DNA of 50,690 bases from Desulfovirgula sp. (GCA_020725625.1 DYET01000019.1:1-50690); one strand, 5' to 3'; positions 7,794 through 16,700 are shown, counted from the first letter of the stretch. The notes: generated by a model from the letters alone, not told the origin. Numbers and translations are program-made.

Positions 7794-8774
7794 TTATTTT
7801 TCCAGCACCCGGGCCAGGACCCTTAAAAAATTTTCACCCAGTATCTTCCGGACCTCACCTGCCGAAAAACCCCGCCTTAAAAGCCCCTCGGTGACCAGGG
7901 GCAGGGAGGCAGCATCAGCTAGTTCGGGTATCGCTGCATCCATCCCGTCGAAGTCCGATCCTAAACCGATGCAGTCGACACCGGCCAGGCCGGCCACGTA
8001 CTCCGCATGGTCCAGCCAGGATTCCAGGGAAGGGGTCTCCCTGTGGACGAAATCCGGGTAAAAGCACAGGCCCACCACTCCGCCCGCGGCCGCCAGGGCC
8101 CTGATCTGGTCGTCGTCAAGGTTTCTGGGGTGATCGCATAGCGCCCTGCAGTTGGAGTGGGAGGCGATGACCGGGGCGGCCGATTCCCTCATCACGTCCC
8201 AAAAGCCGCGGGCCGACAGGTGCGACACGTCGATGACCATCCCCAGCCGGTTCATTTCCCTGACCACGGCCACCCCGAACCGGGTCAGGCCGCCCCCCGT
8301 TCCGGACTCGTCCACCCCGTCCCCCAAGTCGTTTCTCCCGTTCCAGGTCAGAGTAATACCGCGCACCCCCAGGCGGTAGAACATGCGCAAAACCTCCAAA
8401 CGGCCGGCCAGGGCCTCTCCCCCTTCCACGGTGAGGAGGGCCGCCACCCTGCCGCCGGAAATTATCCTGGTGATATCGGAATAGGTGAAGGCAGGCTCCA
8501 CCAGGTCGGGACTGGCGCAGACTTCCCGGTAAAAAGTGTCGATGATTTCCATGGCCCTGGCCAGGGGATTGTCCCTGTATTCAGGGCCGATAAAGGCCGC
8601 GAAAAACTGGACTTTCACGCCCCCCAAAAACAAACGGGGCAAGTCCAAATGCCCGGCCCCGCTTTTCTCTGCCAGCCTGCGGCCCTGTTTCCCGAGGACC
8701 GTCAGGGTGTCGCAGTGGGCGTCCACCACCGGCGCTGAAAAGTGAAGGTCATTTAATGCCGATTGTTTTTCCAT
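7794..8774 (-). CDS. Membrane dipeptidase (peptidase M19)
   Basis: A 326-residue zinc dipeptidase of the M19 (renal dipeptidase) family, which cleaves dipeptides including D-residue ones. The metal ligands are visible: DAHCDT (HxD) near residues 20-25, the bridging Glu in TVEGGEAL (about 110), DVSHLS (about 182) and SHSNCRALCDHPRN (about 203-216). The DFDGM motif near 274 is also present. The start is the ATG at 8774 with a GGGGG stretch 9 bases upstream. An upstream in-frame start at 8837 lacks a good site. No signal peptide is present, so it is cytoplasmic. It lies after spoVS, separated by a strong terminator, so it is an independent unit. Confidence 0.88.
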   Translation of the reverse strand: MEKQSALNDLHFSAPVVDAHCDTLTVLGKQGRRLAEKSGAGHLDLPRLFLGGVKVQFFAAFIGPEYRDNPLARAMEIIDTFYREVCASPDLVEPAFTYSDITRIISGGRVAALLTVEGGEALAGRLEVLRMFYRLGVRGITLTWNGRNDLGDGVDESGTGGGLTRFGVAVVREMNRLGMVIDVSHLSARGFWDVMRESAAPVIASHSNCRALCDHPRNLDDDQIRALAAAGGVVGLCFYPDFVHRETPSLESWLDHAEYVAGLAGVDCIGLGSDFDGMDAAIPELADAASLPLVTEGLLRRGFSAGEVRKILGENFLRVLARVLEK

Positions 8775-8872
8775 CCCGATCGACCCCCTTTTTGTTGCGG
8801 CGCGGTCGTCCCCGGCCGGCGCGGCGTGGTCCCACACCGGAATTTTTGGAATTTGCCCTGCCGGTGCAAAGC

Positions 8873-8896
8873 AAAAAAGCCCGTGTTCGCACGGGC
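8873..8896 (-). terminator. Intrinsic terminator of spoVS
   Basis: A perfect 7-bp stem GCCCGTG/CACGGGC with a 4-base loop is followed on the minus strand by T6. It starts 15 bases past the spoVS stop. Confidence 0.85.
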
Positions 8897-8910
8897 CCGG
8901 GATTTAGTCT

Positions 8911-9171
8911 TTATCTGGGTTCTACGATAAGCTTGATGGCTGTCCTTTCCTCTCCGTCAATCATTATGTCGGTAAACGCCGGTATGCAGATAAGGTCAAC
9001 CCCGCTGGGGGCTACAAAACCCCTGGCAATGGCTACGGCTTTCACTGCCTGGTTCAGGGCGCCTGCTCCAATGGCCTGCACTTCCGCACAGCCCCTTTCC
9101 CTGATTACGCCCGCCAGGGCTCCTGCTACGGAATTTTGATTGGATTTTGCTGAAACCTTTAATACATCCAC
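8911..9171 (-). CDS. spoVS: Stage V sporulation protein S
   Basis: An 86-residue protein that matches SpoVS along its whole length: start MDVLKVSAKSN, middle GAGALNQAVKAVAIARGFV, end GEERTAIKLIVEPR. It is a small Alba-like fold protein needed for late sporulation stages in Bacillus and thought to bind nucleic acid. The ATG has GGAGG 6-8 bases upstream. It follows ymdB and rny in the conserved Bacillus-like order but has its own sigma-H-type promoter at 9228-9254 and its own terminator. Confidence 0.95.
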   Translation of the reverse strand: MDVLKVSAKSNQNSVAGALAGVIRERGCAEVQAIGAGALNQAVKAVAIARGFVAPSGVDLICIPAFTDIMIDGEERTAIKLIVEPR

Positions 9172-9227
9172 TGTGGTACCTCCTTCTGCCTGGTATTTCG
9201 TTTGCGAAGACGACCTGTAAAATTTAT

Positions 9228-9254
9228 ATTCTATAAATTACGGATAATTCCTCT
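9228..9254 (-). promoter_or_regulatory. Sigma-H promoter of spoVS
   Basis: On the minus strand AGAGGAATT, 11 bases, then ATAGAAT. Both elements match the Bacillus sigma-H consensus (RNAGGAWWT and RNNGAAT) at every defined position. It sits about 57 bases before the start codon. Confidence 0.75.
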
Positions 9255-9308
9255 CTTCTTGCGAAGAATTTATGCCAATTCAGCCAATAATAATAAAAAT
9301 CCGCCGCA

Positions 9309-10088
9309 TTATTCGTAATTTTGTATCCGCTTGATGGCCGACGCCCGGCCCGATTCCTCGTCGACATCAATCAGCACGGCGTTGAACTGGTACAGGCCTT
9401 CGGCCACCTCAAAACGCCTCGGCATCTGGGTCAGGAATCTCTCGATAACCATTTCCTTTTTGACCCCGATTACGGAATCCGCGGGGCCGGTCATGCCGAC
9501 GTCGGTGATGTAGGCCGTACCCCCCGGCAAAATCCTCTCGTCCGCCGTCTGGACGTGGGTATGGGTGCCGCAGACCGCGCTGACCCGCCCGTCCAGGTAC
9601 CACCCCATGGCCATTTTTTCCGAAGAGGCCTCGGCGTGGAAATCTACAAGAACAACGGCCTCCTTGCTTCCAAACCGGCCCACCAGCTCATCGGCCTTCC
9701 TGAAGGGGCAGTCCAGCTCCTGCATGAAAATCCTGCCCGAGATGTTTATCACGCCCACTTCCAGTCCCGATTTGGCCCTGAAGGATCCCCACCCCCGGCC
9801 CGGAGTCCCCGGGGGATAATTGGCGGGCCTTATAATCCTGGCCTCCTGGTTTACGTACGTGTATATCTCCTTCTGGTTCCATACGTGGTTGCCCATGGTG
9901 ATTACATCCACGCCGCAGGAAAAAAGCTCCTGTGCAATTTCCCTGGTGATTCCATTTCCGCCCGCGGCGTTCTCCCCGTTGGCAATCACCATATCTATAC
10001 CGAACTGGCCCACCAGGGCCGGCAGGTTTTGTTTGACCGCCCGGCGCCCCGGCCTTCCCACGATATCACCGATCATCAACAAGCGCAA
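9309..10088 (-). CDS. ymdB: YmdB-family metallophosphodiesterase
   Basis: A 259-residue calcineurin-like phosphoesterase of the YmdB/TIGR00282 family. In Bacillus the enzyme hydrolyses 2',3'-cyclic nucleotides and affects the choice between motility and biofilm. Metal ligands are all present: D8, E39-N40 (NGEN), N67-H68 (GNH), H151 (DFHAE), H176 and H178 (THTH). Length and the conserved C-terminus GLYQFNAVLIDVDE fit the family. It lies downstream of rny, as in Bacillus, but with one unknown gene (10104-10655) between. GGGGGGCAGG precedes the start. Confidence 0.93.
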   Translation of the reverse strand: MRLLMIGDIVGRPGRRAVKQNLPALVGQFGIDMVIANGENAAGGNGITREIAQELFSCGVDVITMGNHVWNQKEIYTYVNQEARIIRPANYPPGTPGRGWGSFRAKSGLEVGVINISGRIFMQELDCPFRKADELVGRFGSKEAVVLVDFHAEASSEKMAMGWYLDGRVSAVCGTHTHVQTADERILPGGTAYITDVGMTGPADSVIGVKKEMVIERFLTQMPRRFEVAEGLYQFNAVLIDVDEESGRASAIKRIQNYE

Positions 10089-10103
10089 GGAACCTGCCCC
10101 CCA

Positions 10104-10655
10104 CTACTTGTTAAACACCAGTACCCGGCCTTCTTCCCTGAAGGCGAACAGCTTTTTGTCCCCGGCGCAGTATTTTACGCTCTCCAGCATGTGATCGATT
10201 ATCTCTTCCTGAATCACCAGGTCTTCCTCGTAAAAGGATCCGCCGTCATCCAGAATCAGGCTGTTTTCAAGGTGCTGCCGGAACAGGGCGACAATCAGGG
10301 CTATTTCTTCCCGCACCAGGGTCTCCACGTCCCTTTGGATTTCGATCATCGTGAAGTTTCCGCATTCCCGGTAATCAATCATGCTCAGCCTGGTGACCTT
10401 GTTTTCCAGCTTGTTGAATACCTCCACGCTGTCCAGCAGCGTCCGGCTGAAAGAAGCCATTTCGCCGGGTTCCAGGGAACCGGAGGCAATAAAATTGAAT
10501 TTCAGTACCTGCTGGTCCGGATCGAAATTAATGGTGGCAACCTCGGGGTAGCGCACCAGGATCGAAATCAACAGCCCCACGCTGTCGGTGACGTCCTCTT
10601 TCCCGTTGTATGTAAAGCCCAAAACTGTCATCCTCCTCATCCTGCCGTTCATCAT
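10104..10655 (-). CDS. Conserved hypothetical protein between rny and ymdB
   Basis: A 183-residue acidic soluble protein with no family that I recognise. There is no signal peptide or membrane segment. The N-terminal third contains TVLGFTYNGKEDVTDSVG, and a helical acidic middle (about residues 105-160) is rich in E, I and L. The start is uncertain. The ATGs at 10655 and 10652 overlap the stop of a 23-codon open frame (TTATGATG), which suggests translational coupling. The ATG of MTVLGF directly abuts AGGAGG, and a TTG 9 bases beyond that site would be another option. It ends 15 bases before ymdB and is surely co-transcribed with it, so a role in RNA turnover is possible but unproven. Confidence 0.7.
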   Translation of the reverse strand: MMNGRMRRMTVLGFTYNGKEDVTDSVGLLISILVRYPEVATINFDPDQQVLKFNFIASGSLEPGEMASFSRTLLDSVEVFNKLENKVTRLSMIDYRECGNFTMIEIQRDVETLVREEIALIVALFRQHLENSLILDDGGSFYEEDLVIQEEIIDHMLESVKYCAGDKKLFAFREEGRVLVFNK

Positions 10656-10723
10656 AAGTTTCTTTTTTTATGAGCGTATTCCTGCCTGAAATGAAGCTTA
10701 TCCAGGGTAAAAAAATATTCCAT
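10652..10723 (-). CDS. Possible 23-aa coupled small ORF
   Basis: A 23-codon frame reading MEYFFTLDKLHFRQEYAHKK and three more residues. Its stop TGA overlaps the ATG of the next gene (TTATGATG). A GGGGGTTGAG stretch precedes its ATG. It may be a leader peptide that couples translation to the downstream gene, or chance. No homologue is known to me. Confidence 0.3.
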   Translation of the reverse strand: MEYFFTLDKLHFRQEYAHKKRNL

Positions 10724-10813
10724 CTCAACCCCCGCTGCCGGCCTCCCTGCCGCACCCGAACAGGCAACGCCGTACAGGTCAAAGAGGAGCCAGCCTTTTA
10801 AGGCAGCGGCGGC

Positions 10814-10850
10814 AAAAATTTAACGGCCCTCCGCGGGCCGCTAAATTTTA
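10814..10850 (-). terminator. Intrinsic terminator at the end of rny
   Basis: Long near-perfect arms AAAATTTA-ACGGCCC and GGGCCG-CTAAATTTT enclose a TCCGC loop. The distal T-rich arm gives the T run on the minus strand. The rny stop codon lies within the structure. Confidence 0.7.
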
Positions 10851-12389
10851 CTTGGCATAGTCCACCACCCGGGTCTCCCTGATTACCGTCACCTTGATCT
10901 GGCCGGGGTAGTCCAGCTCGTTTTCAATTTTTTTTGCAATCTCCCTAACCAGCTTGATGGCCCCAAGGTCGTCGACCCGTTCGGGCTTGACCATGATCCT
11001 GATCTCCCGCCCGGCCTGGATGGCGTAGGACTTTTCCACGCCGTCGAAGGCGCTGGCTATTTCCTCCAGCTTCTGGAGCCTCCGGATGTAGTTTTCCAGG
11101 GTCTCCCTGCGGGCGCCGGGCCTGGCCGCCGATATGGCGTCGGCCGCCTGCACCAGGACCGCCACCAGGGTCTTCGGCTCCTCGTCCCCGTGGTGGGCCG
11201 CGACGGCGTGAATAACCTCGGGGTTTTCGCGGTATTTTTTGGCCAGGTCGACCCCGATAGCAACGTGGGGACCCTCCACCTCGTGGTCTACGGCCTTGCC
11301 GATGTCGTGAAGCAGGCCGGCCCTCTTGGCCAGTTGCACGTCGGCTCCCAGTTCGGCGGCCATCAGCCCGGCCAGGTGGGCCACCTCGGTGGAATGCTTG
11401 AGTACGTTCTGGCCGTAGCTTGTTCTGAACTTCAGCCTTCCCAGCAGGTTGACCAGTTCCGGGTGCAGGCCGTGCACGCCTGTTTCAAAGGTGGCCTGTT
11501 CCCCCGCCTCCCGGATTTGAATGTCCACTTCCTTTTTGGCCTTCTCGACCATTTCCTCGATGCGGGCCGGGTGAATCCTGCCGTCCACGATCAGTTTTTC
11601 CAGGCTGATCCTGGCCACCTCCCGGCGTATCGGGTCAAAGCCGGACAGGATCACGGCCTCCGGCGTGTCGTCGATAATCAGGTCAATCCCCGTAAGCGTT
11701 TCAAAGGCCCTGATGTTTCTGCCCTCCCGGCCTATTATACGCCCCTTCATCTCGTCGCTGGGCAGGGGTATGACCGCCACCGTGGTCTCGGCCACGTGGT
11801 CGGCGGCGCACCTCTGGATTGCCAGGGAGATGATGTCCCTGGCCTTTTTTTCCCCTTCCTCCCTGGCCCGGTCCTCGATTTCCTTAATCAGCTTGGCCGC
11901 CTCGTGCTGCATTTCTTTTTCAATGTCTGCCAGCAGGGTCTGGCGGGCCTCCTCGGAGGTCATGCCCGAAATCCTCTCCAGTTCAGAAACCTGCCTGCTG
12001 TATATCTGGCTCAGGTCCTGCTTGATCCTGTCGACCTCGGCTTCCTTCCTGTTGAGAATATCCTCCTTTTTCTCAATGGCCTCGGTTTTCCGGTCCAGGC
12101 TTTCCTCCTTCTGCATCAGGCGGCGCTCCATGCGCTGGAGCTCCGAACGCCGCTCTTTGTTCTCCCTCTCCACCTCGTTGCGCAGTTTTAAGACCTCTTC
12201 CTTGGCCTCCAGCAGCGCCTCTCTCTTCTTGGCCTCGGATGCCTTTTCGGCCTCCTCGATGATTTTCCTGGCCTGAATCTCAGCCGAGGCAATTTTTGCC
12301 TCTGCTATCGATTTTCTTACCAAATATCCAATCGTAAAAGAAATCAGTATTGCTGCTATGGTTAGCAAAATGACGTAATTTGTTTCCAC
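10848..12389 (-). CDS. rny: Ribonuclease Y
   Basis: A 513-residue membrane-anchored endoribonuclease that starts mRNA decay in Firmicutes. Seen are an N-terminal membrane helix (about residues 3-25), a long coiled coil (about 30-195, rich in K, E, R and A), a KH domain with [15 protein letters not shown] (about 218-232), and an HD domain with the catalytic [12 protein letters not shown] (about 360-371). The GTG at 12389 is preceded by GGGAGGTGAAAGG and gives the standard family length. Continuing to 12440 would add unrelated residues. It stands between recX and ymdB, bounded by terminators on both sides. Confidence 0.96.
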   Translation of the reverse strand: METNYVILLTIAAILISFTIGYLVRKSIAEAKIASAEIQARKIIEEAEKASEAKKREALLEAKEEVLKLRNEVERENKERRSELQRMERRLMQKEESLDRKTEAIEKKEDILNRKEAEVDRIKQDLSQIYSRQVSELERISGMTSEEARQTLLADIEKEMQHEAAKLIKEIEDRAREEGEKKARDIISLAIQRCAADHVAETTVAVIPLPSDEMKGRIIGREGRNIRAFETLTGIDLIIDDTPEAVILSGFDPIRREVARISLEKLIVDGRIHPARIEEMVEKAKKEVDIQIREAGEQATFETGVHGLHPELVNLLGRLKFRTSYGQNVLKHSTEVAHLAGLMAAELGADVQLAKRAGLLHDIGKAVDHEVEGPHVAIGVDLAKKYRENPEVIHAVAAHHGDEEPKTLVAVLVQAADAISAARPGARRETLENYIRRLQKLEEIASAFDGVEKSYAIQAGREIRIMVKPERVDDLGAIKLVREIAKKIENELDYPGQIKVTVIRETRVVDYAK

Positions 12390-12440
12390 CCTTTCACCTC
12401 CCCGTATAATCTTGGCTTCAACCGAAAGTGACTGCGGCAC

Positions 12441-12469
12441 AAAAAATAAAAAAAACCGAGTTTACTCGG
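12441..12469 (-). terminator. Intrinsic terminator of the recA-recX unit
   Basis: The stem CCGAGT/ACTCGG is followed on the minus strand by an almost unbroken T run (T8, A, T6). It separates recA-recX from rny. Confidence 0.75.
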
Positions 12470-12673
12470 CAGAAAATGAATTAGGATCTACTTTTACTTG
12501 TCCGCAATGGGCGGGAGAAAACCATCGCAAATTCCGGAGGTTTAACTCCACAAGCAAGACTGCGGCTTCTACCCCGGGGGAATACAAAAGCCACGGCTTA
12601 TTCTGTTGAATATATTTCAAACCGGCAAGTAGTAGAAATCCAATTCTATTTTCTCCCACAAAACATTGTACAT
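12462..12673 (-). pseudogene. Possible frameshifted small ORF after recX
   Basis: An ATG at 12673 directly follows the recX stop, with AGGAG 7 bases before it. It opens a frame (MYNVLWEKIELDFYYLPV) that stops after 18 codons. The overlapping next frame continues openly to 12462 and ends inside the terminator. Joined by one indel, they would encode about 70 residues. The sequence is unrecognised and its codon use is more AT-rich than the neighbours. It could be a decayed gene, a real short peptide, or chance. Confidence 0.3.
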
Positions 12674-12682
12674 TTTTATCTC

Positions 12683-13156
12683 CTAACTGTCAAGATCCCG
12701 TGGCTGATGCTCCTCCAGGTAGCTGCAGACCCTGTCCACAACCTCCTGGTTGAAACCCCTTCTCCTCAAAAAGACGGCCATGCTTTCCAGCGGATAGTCG
12801 CCACCCCTGCGCTTCCGCCTGTTCAGGGCCTGGGACAGGGCGATCCTGAATTCGGCCTCCGGGTCCAGACCCTCCAGCGCCTTTTCAATGACCGACTCCC
12901 GGATTCCCAGACTCCTCAATCTTCCCGCCACCACGGCCCGGGACCAGGATCCCCTTCTGGAAACAAAATCCTCCGCAAAGGTCCTGTCGTCCAGCATCCG
13001 GTAATCCCTCAGGCTTTTGATGACTTGGCTTATGGTGTCCCTGTCGAAGCCCTTCCGGGAAAGCTTCTCGACAATCTCGTACTCGCTCCTCGCCCGGTGG
13101 GTCAGAATCCTGTATGCTGCCTTGCGGGCCTTTTCGAACTGATCGCCGTACTCCAT
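12683..13156 (-). CDS. recX: Regulatory protein RecX
   Basis: A 157-residue RecX protein, a modulator of RecA filaments. It is made of three-helix repeats. Conserved stretches include AAYRILTHRARSEYEIVEKL (about residues 13-32), DDRTFAEDFV (about 56-65) and LRRRGFNQEVVDRV (about 128-141). The length is typical. It begins 12 bases after the recA stop, so it is co-transcribed and likely co-regulated with recA. The ATG is preceded by a weak site, which fits low expression relative to recA. Confidence 0.93.
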   Translation of the reverse strand: MEYGDQFEKARKAAYRILTHRARSEYEIVEKLSRKGFDRDTISQVIKSLRDYRMLDDRTFAEDFVSRRGSWSRAVVAGRLRSLGIRESVIEKALEGLDPEAEFRIALSQALNRRKRRGGDYPLESMAVFLRRRGFNQEVVDRVCSYLEEHQPRDLDS

Positions 13157-13168
13157 TCAATCACCCAG

Positions 13169-14206
13169 TTAAATTTCATCGGAGTGATCTGCACCGCCGC
13201 CGTGCGGGTCCGGCCGCAGGTTGAGCTGGTCCCTGATCTTTCGCTCGATCTCGCCCAGCAAATCGGGCCGGCTTTTCATCAGCTCCTTGACATTTTCCCT
13301 GCCCTGGCCCAGGCGGTCGTCCCCGTAAGAATACCAGGCCCCGCTCTTGCTGATTATGTTCAGGTCGGCAGCCACATCCAAAACAGCACCCTCCCGGGAA
13401 ATACCGGATCCGTACATGATGTCGAAGTCCGCCTGTTTGAAAGGTGGGGCCACCTTGTTTTTTACCACCTTGACCCTGGTCCGGCTGCCAACCACGTCGT
13501 TACCCTGCTTGAGAGATTCAAGTTTGCGCACCTCCAGCCTCACCGAGGCGTAAAACTTGAGGGCGCGGCCGCCGGGGGTGGTTTCCGGGTTGCCGAACAT
13601 CACCCCCACCTTTTCCCTGAGCTGGTTTATAAAGATTACCACCGCCCTGGACTTGCTGGTAATTCCGGTGAGCTTTCTTAAGGCCTGGGACATTAGGCGG
13701 GCCTGCAGGCCGACGTGGGCGTCCCCCATTTCACCGTCGATTTCGGCCTTGGGCACCAGGGCGGCCACCGAGTCGATGACCACGATGTCAACCGCCCCGC
13801 TGCGGACCAGATGCTCGCAAATCTCCAGCGCCTGCTCGCCGGTGTCCGGCTGGGCCACCAGCAGGTTGTCTATGTCGACGCCGATACTTTTCGCGTAATT
13901 GGGGTCCAGGGCGTGCTCGGCGTCGATAAAGGCTGCAATCCCGCCCAGCTTCTGGGCTTCGGCAATGACGTGGAGGGCCACGGTGGTCTTGCCGGAGGAT
14001 TCGGGCCCGAATATCTCAGTGACCCGGCCCCGCGGCACCCCGCCCAGCCCAAGGGCGATGTCCAGGGAAATGGCCCCGGTGGGGATGGTTTCTATATTTA
14101 GCCTGGCCGGGGAATCCCCCAGCTTCATAATCGCTCCCTTGCCGAACTGCCGTTCAATCTGGGCCAGGGCCGTGTCCAGGGCTCTTGTTTTGTCCATAGC
14201 TGCCAT
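13169..14206 (-). CDS. recA: Recombinase RecA
   Basis: A 345-residue RecA, the ATP-dependent strand-exchange and SOS co-protease. It has Walker [10 protein letters not shown] (about residues 66-74), the conserved DAEHALDP, Walker B VIDSVAAL (about 141-148), the L2 DNA-binding loop region [16 protein letters not shown] (about 203-218) and an acidic C-terminus. It is full length. GAGG precedes the ATG by several bases. A possible sigma-A promoter lies at 14308-14336. I saw no clear LexA box in the upstream 120 bases. Confidence 0.98.
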   Translation of the reverse strand: MAAMDKTRALDTALAQIERQFGKGAIMKLGDSPARLNIETIPTGAISLDIALGLGGVPRGRVTEIFGPESSGKTTVALHVIAEAQKLGGIAAFIDAEHALDPNYAKSIGVDIDNLLVAQPDTGEQALEICEHLVRSGAVDIVVIDSVAALVPKAEIDGEMGDAHVGLQARLMSQALRKLTGITSKSRAVVIFINQLREKVGVMFGNPETTPGGRALKFYASVRLEVRKLESLKQGNDVVGSRTRVKVVKNKVAPPFKQADFDIMYGSGISREGAVLDVAADLNIISKSGAWYSYGDDRLGQGRENVKELMKSRPDLLGEIERKIRDQLNLRPDPHGGGADHSDEI

Positions 14207-14307
14207 GGTTTATGGCTTACCTCCTCAGTCCCCGGTTTGGTCGACCGGCTCCGGGATTTGCACGGAAACCATTTTTCCGGGCTTAAGTGCGGGAATCAAT
14301 TACCAAT

Positions 14308-14336
14308 ATTTTACCCTATGGTTCAGCGGCCGTCCA
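14308..14336 (-). promoter_or_regulatory. Candidate recA promoter
   Basis: TGGACG, 17 bases, then TAAAAT on the minus strand, about 100 bases before the recA start. The -35 match is moderate. Confidence 0.35.
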
Positions 14337-14339
14337 CTC

Positions 14340-14396
14340 TTTTTCAGCCGCCGTTTAGCGGTAATCAGTCACTATTAGTCAGCTATCAGCATGTTT
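14340..14396. repeat. Degenerate short tandem repeat
   Basis: An intergenic stretch built from AGTCA/AGCTATCAGC-like units (around 14356-14390). It resembles the other simple intergenic repeats in the window. Confidence 0.3.
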
Positions 14397-14452
14397 TTAG
14401 CCGTTTTGACTCCATTCAGGCATCCTTTCCACCGGTTTACACGTTGCACGAT

Positions 14453-16042
14453 TTATTGTCTGTGCCTGGCCGGCTCGACGCTGATCCGGCGCCCCTTGAT
14501 GTTCTGCCGGTGCATGTAGCCGATGACGCAGTTGGCCCACTCCTCGGGCACCTCGATAAATGTAAATCTTTCATGAATCCTGATGTCGCCGACCAGGTTC
14601 GCCGGGATTCCGGTCTCGCTGCACAAAATCCGCACCAGTTCCGCGGGCCTGATGTTTTCCGCACGCCCGATGCTTACGAAGAGCCTGACCATCCCGGGCT
14701 TGGCTCCCGTGTCCTTGAGAGCGGCTTCGGCGCTTCCGCCGTCCTGAGGTGCCTCCTCCGGGTCAAAGATCATTTTCAGGGCTGCCGCTGCGATGTCCAC
14801 CGGATTATAGTCATCCAGCAGGGGGTCGATTGCGGTCCTGTAGTATCCCAGCTTGCCTTCCTGAATGACCAGCCGGATTTTTTCCTTCAGCCCCTCCATC
14901 TGGCGCTCGGCGACGTCGGCGGGGCCGGGAAGATATTCCCTGCGGATCCGGGTCTTGGTCAGTTTTTCTATCAGCCTCAGCTGGGCATAGTCCCTGGGCG
15001 TAACCAGGGTAACTGCCACCCCGGCCTTCCCGGCCCTGCCCGTGCGGCCGATGCGGTGCACGTAGAATTCCACGTCCTGCGGCAGGTCGTAGTTTATGAC
15101 GTGGGAGATGTTTTCTATGTCCAGTCCCCGGGCGGCCACGTCGGTGGCCACCAGCACTTCCGCCTGGTTGTTTCTGAACCTCCTCATCACCTGGTTCCTC
15201 TGGTACTGGCTCATGTCCCCGTGCAGCCCGGCCACCGGGTAGGCCCTGGCCTCCAGCCTGGCCACCAGGTCGTCCACACCTCTTTTGGTGCGGCAGAAAA
15301 CGATGGCCTTGGAGACATTCAGCGTGTCCAGGAGCCTGGTCATGGTCTCCAGCTTGTTGCGATCCTTTGTCTCATAGTATACCTGGTCGATCTGGGGAAC
15401 CGTGATGCTCTCGCGGCTTACGGTGACAAGCCGGGGGTCCTTTAGGTAGCTCCGGGCCAGGTCCTCTACCTCTTTGGGGATGGTGGCGGAAAAAAGCAGC
15501 GTTTGCCTGTTTTCCGGCACGGCTTTCAATATCTCCTCCACGTCCTCGATGAAGCCCATATCCAGCATTTCGTCGGCTTCATCCAGCACCACCGTCCCCA
15601 CCCGGTCCAGGTTGAGGGTGCCCCTCCTCAGGTGGTCCAGCAGCCTTCCGGGGGTGCCTATGACCACCTGGACACCCTGTTGCAAGGCCCTGATTTGCCT
15701 GTCGATGGACTGTCCCCCGTATACAGGCAGTGTCCTTACCCTCCGGTAACGGCCGAGACGGGAAATCTCCTCGGCCACCTGGATGGCCAGTTCCCTGGTT
15801 GGGGTCACCACCAGGGCCTGGACGCCCTCCCTCATGTTCACCTTTTCCACAATGGGGATGCCGAAGGCCGCGGTCTTGCCAGTGCCGGTCTGGGCCTGGC
15901 CGATGATGTCCCTTCCCTCGGAGAGCAGGGGAATGGCCCTGGTCTGAATTGGCGTCGGCTCCTCGAACCCCATGTCTGCCAGCGCCTGGGCAACCTTGCG
16001 GCTAATCTTCAAACATCCGAAATCAACATACTCGATAGGCAA
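14453..16042 (-). CDS. DEAD-box ATP-dependent RNA helicase
   Basis: A 529-residue DEAD-box helicase of the CshA/DeaD type. It has an FxxLxxxL-like Q motif with PTPIQ, Walker A AQTGTGKT, PTRELA, GTPGR, DEAD in VLDEADEMLD, SAT, and the domain 2 motifs ATDVAARGLD and HRIGRTGRAG. After the core (about 400 residues) comes a linker and a C-terminal DbpA-like RNA-binding domain (about 445-520: RLFVSIGRAENIRPAELVR). The TTG at 16042 has AAAGGAG 7 bases upstream; a further upstream TTG would read through that site. It probably acts in cold-shock RNA remodelling or ribosome assembly. Confidence 0.93.
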   Translation of the reverse strand: MPIEYVDFGCLKISRKVAQALADMGFEEPTPIQTRAIPLLSEGRDIIGQAQTGTGKTAAFGIPIVEKVNMREGVQALVVTPTRELAIQVAEEISRLGRYRRVRTLPVYGGQSIDRQIRALQQGVQVVIGTPGRLLDHLRRGTLNLDRVGTVVLDEADEMLDMGFIEDVEEILKAVPENRQTLLFSATIPKEVEDLARSYLKDPRLVTVSRESITVPQIDQVYYETKDRNKLETMTRLLDTLNVSKAIVFCRTKRGVDDLVARLEARAYPVAGLHGDMSQYQRNQVMRRFRNNQAEVLVATDVAARGLDIENISHVINYDLPQDVEFYVHRIGRTGRAGKAGVAVTLVTPRDYAQLRLIEKLTKTRIRREYLPGPADVAERQMEGLKEKIRLVIQEGKLGYYRTAIDPLLDDYNPVDIAAAALKMIFDPEEAPQDGGSAEAALKDTGAKPGMVRLFVSIGRAENIRPAELVRILCSETGIPANLVGDIRIHERFTFIEVPEEWANCVIGYMHRQNIKGRRISVEPARHRQ

Positions 16043-16073
16043 AATAACACTCCTTTTACGATCCAAAAACAGG

Positions 16074-16604
16074 TCAGAGACAGAAAAGTCTCCCCGACTC
16101 CTGCTGGCCGTCCTGTCCTTTCAGCAAGTAAAAGTAGAGCATCTCCAGAGCGGCGGCGGCAGTGGCCGTCCTTATTTCCGCCCGGCTGCCCCTGAGGCGC
16201 AGCTCTCTGCAGAGGGTTCCCCAGGGGCCGTCCAGGGCCGCATACACAAGCCCCACCGGCTTGCCGGGAGTCCCGCCGCCCGGCCCGGCAATCCCGGTCA
16301 CAGCCAGCCCGATACTGGTGTTTAAAAGGGTTCTTACCCCCGAGGCCATGGACCGGGCAACCTGCTCGCTGACCGCGCCGTATACGGCCAGTTCTTCAGC
16401 CGGTACGGACAAAACCTTCTCTTTTACCCGGTTGTCGTAGGCCACCACGCCCCCGGAAAAATAGGCCGAACTGCCCGGAATTTCGGTAATCCTGGCCGAA
16501 ATCATACCGCCGGTGCAGGACTCGGCCAGGGCCAGGGACATTCCCCGGCCTTCCAGGAGCCTTCCCGCCAATTCCTCCGGTCTGCCGCCGCAACGGCAAT
16601 CCAT
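16074..16604 (-). CDS. pncC: CinA C-terminal domain (nicotinamide-nucleotide amidase)
   Basis: A 176-residue stand-alone CinA C-terminal (PncC) domain, which deamidates nicotinamide mononucleotide in pyridine nucleotide salvage. Family motifs: LALAESCTGGMISARITEIPGSS split by the active-site region (about residues 24-45), FSGGVVAYDN, YGAVSEQVA, and the loop GIAGPGGGTPGKPVGLVY. The N-terminal MoCF-like domain of full CinA is absent. I chose the ATG at 16604 with GGTGAGGGAA just upstream; a TTG at 16640 is possible. It is separated from the helicase by 31 bases and may be co-transcribed with it. Confidence 0.88.
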   Translation of the reverse strand: MDCRCGGRPEELAGRLLEGRGMSLALAESCTGGMISARITEIPGSSAYFSGGVVAYDNRVKEKVLSVPAEELAVYGAVSEQVARSMASGVRTLLNTSIGLAVTGIAGPGGGTPGKPVGLVYAALDGPWGTLCRELRLRGSRAEIRTATAAAALEMLYFYLLKGQDGQQESGRLFCL

Positions 16605-16654
16605 TTCCCTCACCCCGGAAATCTGACGTGATTCACCCAAAAATCAGAGCTTTC

Positions 16655-16700
16655 ACATTCTGTCTTCTGTCTCCTGTCTCCTGACTCCTGACCGGTAAGG
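16655..16700 (-). repeat. Heptad repeat (GGAGACA type), copy 1
   Basis: Read on the minus strand: ACCGGTCAGGAGTCAGGAG, then GGAGACA-like units, then CAGAATGTGAAAGC. The same block occurs on the plus strand at 39442-39482. The shared sequence includes the flanking CCGGTC and AATGTGAAAGC. Confidence 0.75.

Noticed and set aside
9321-10673. Long plus-strand open frame of 450 codons opposite ymdB and its neighbour
   Set aside because: It is a shadow of the minus-strand genes, created by G+C-rich codon bias. The minus strand encodes complete, recognisable proteins.
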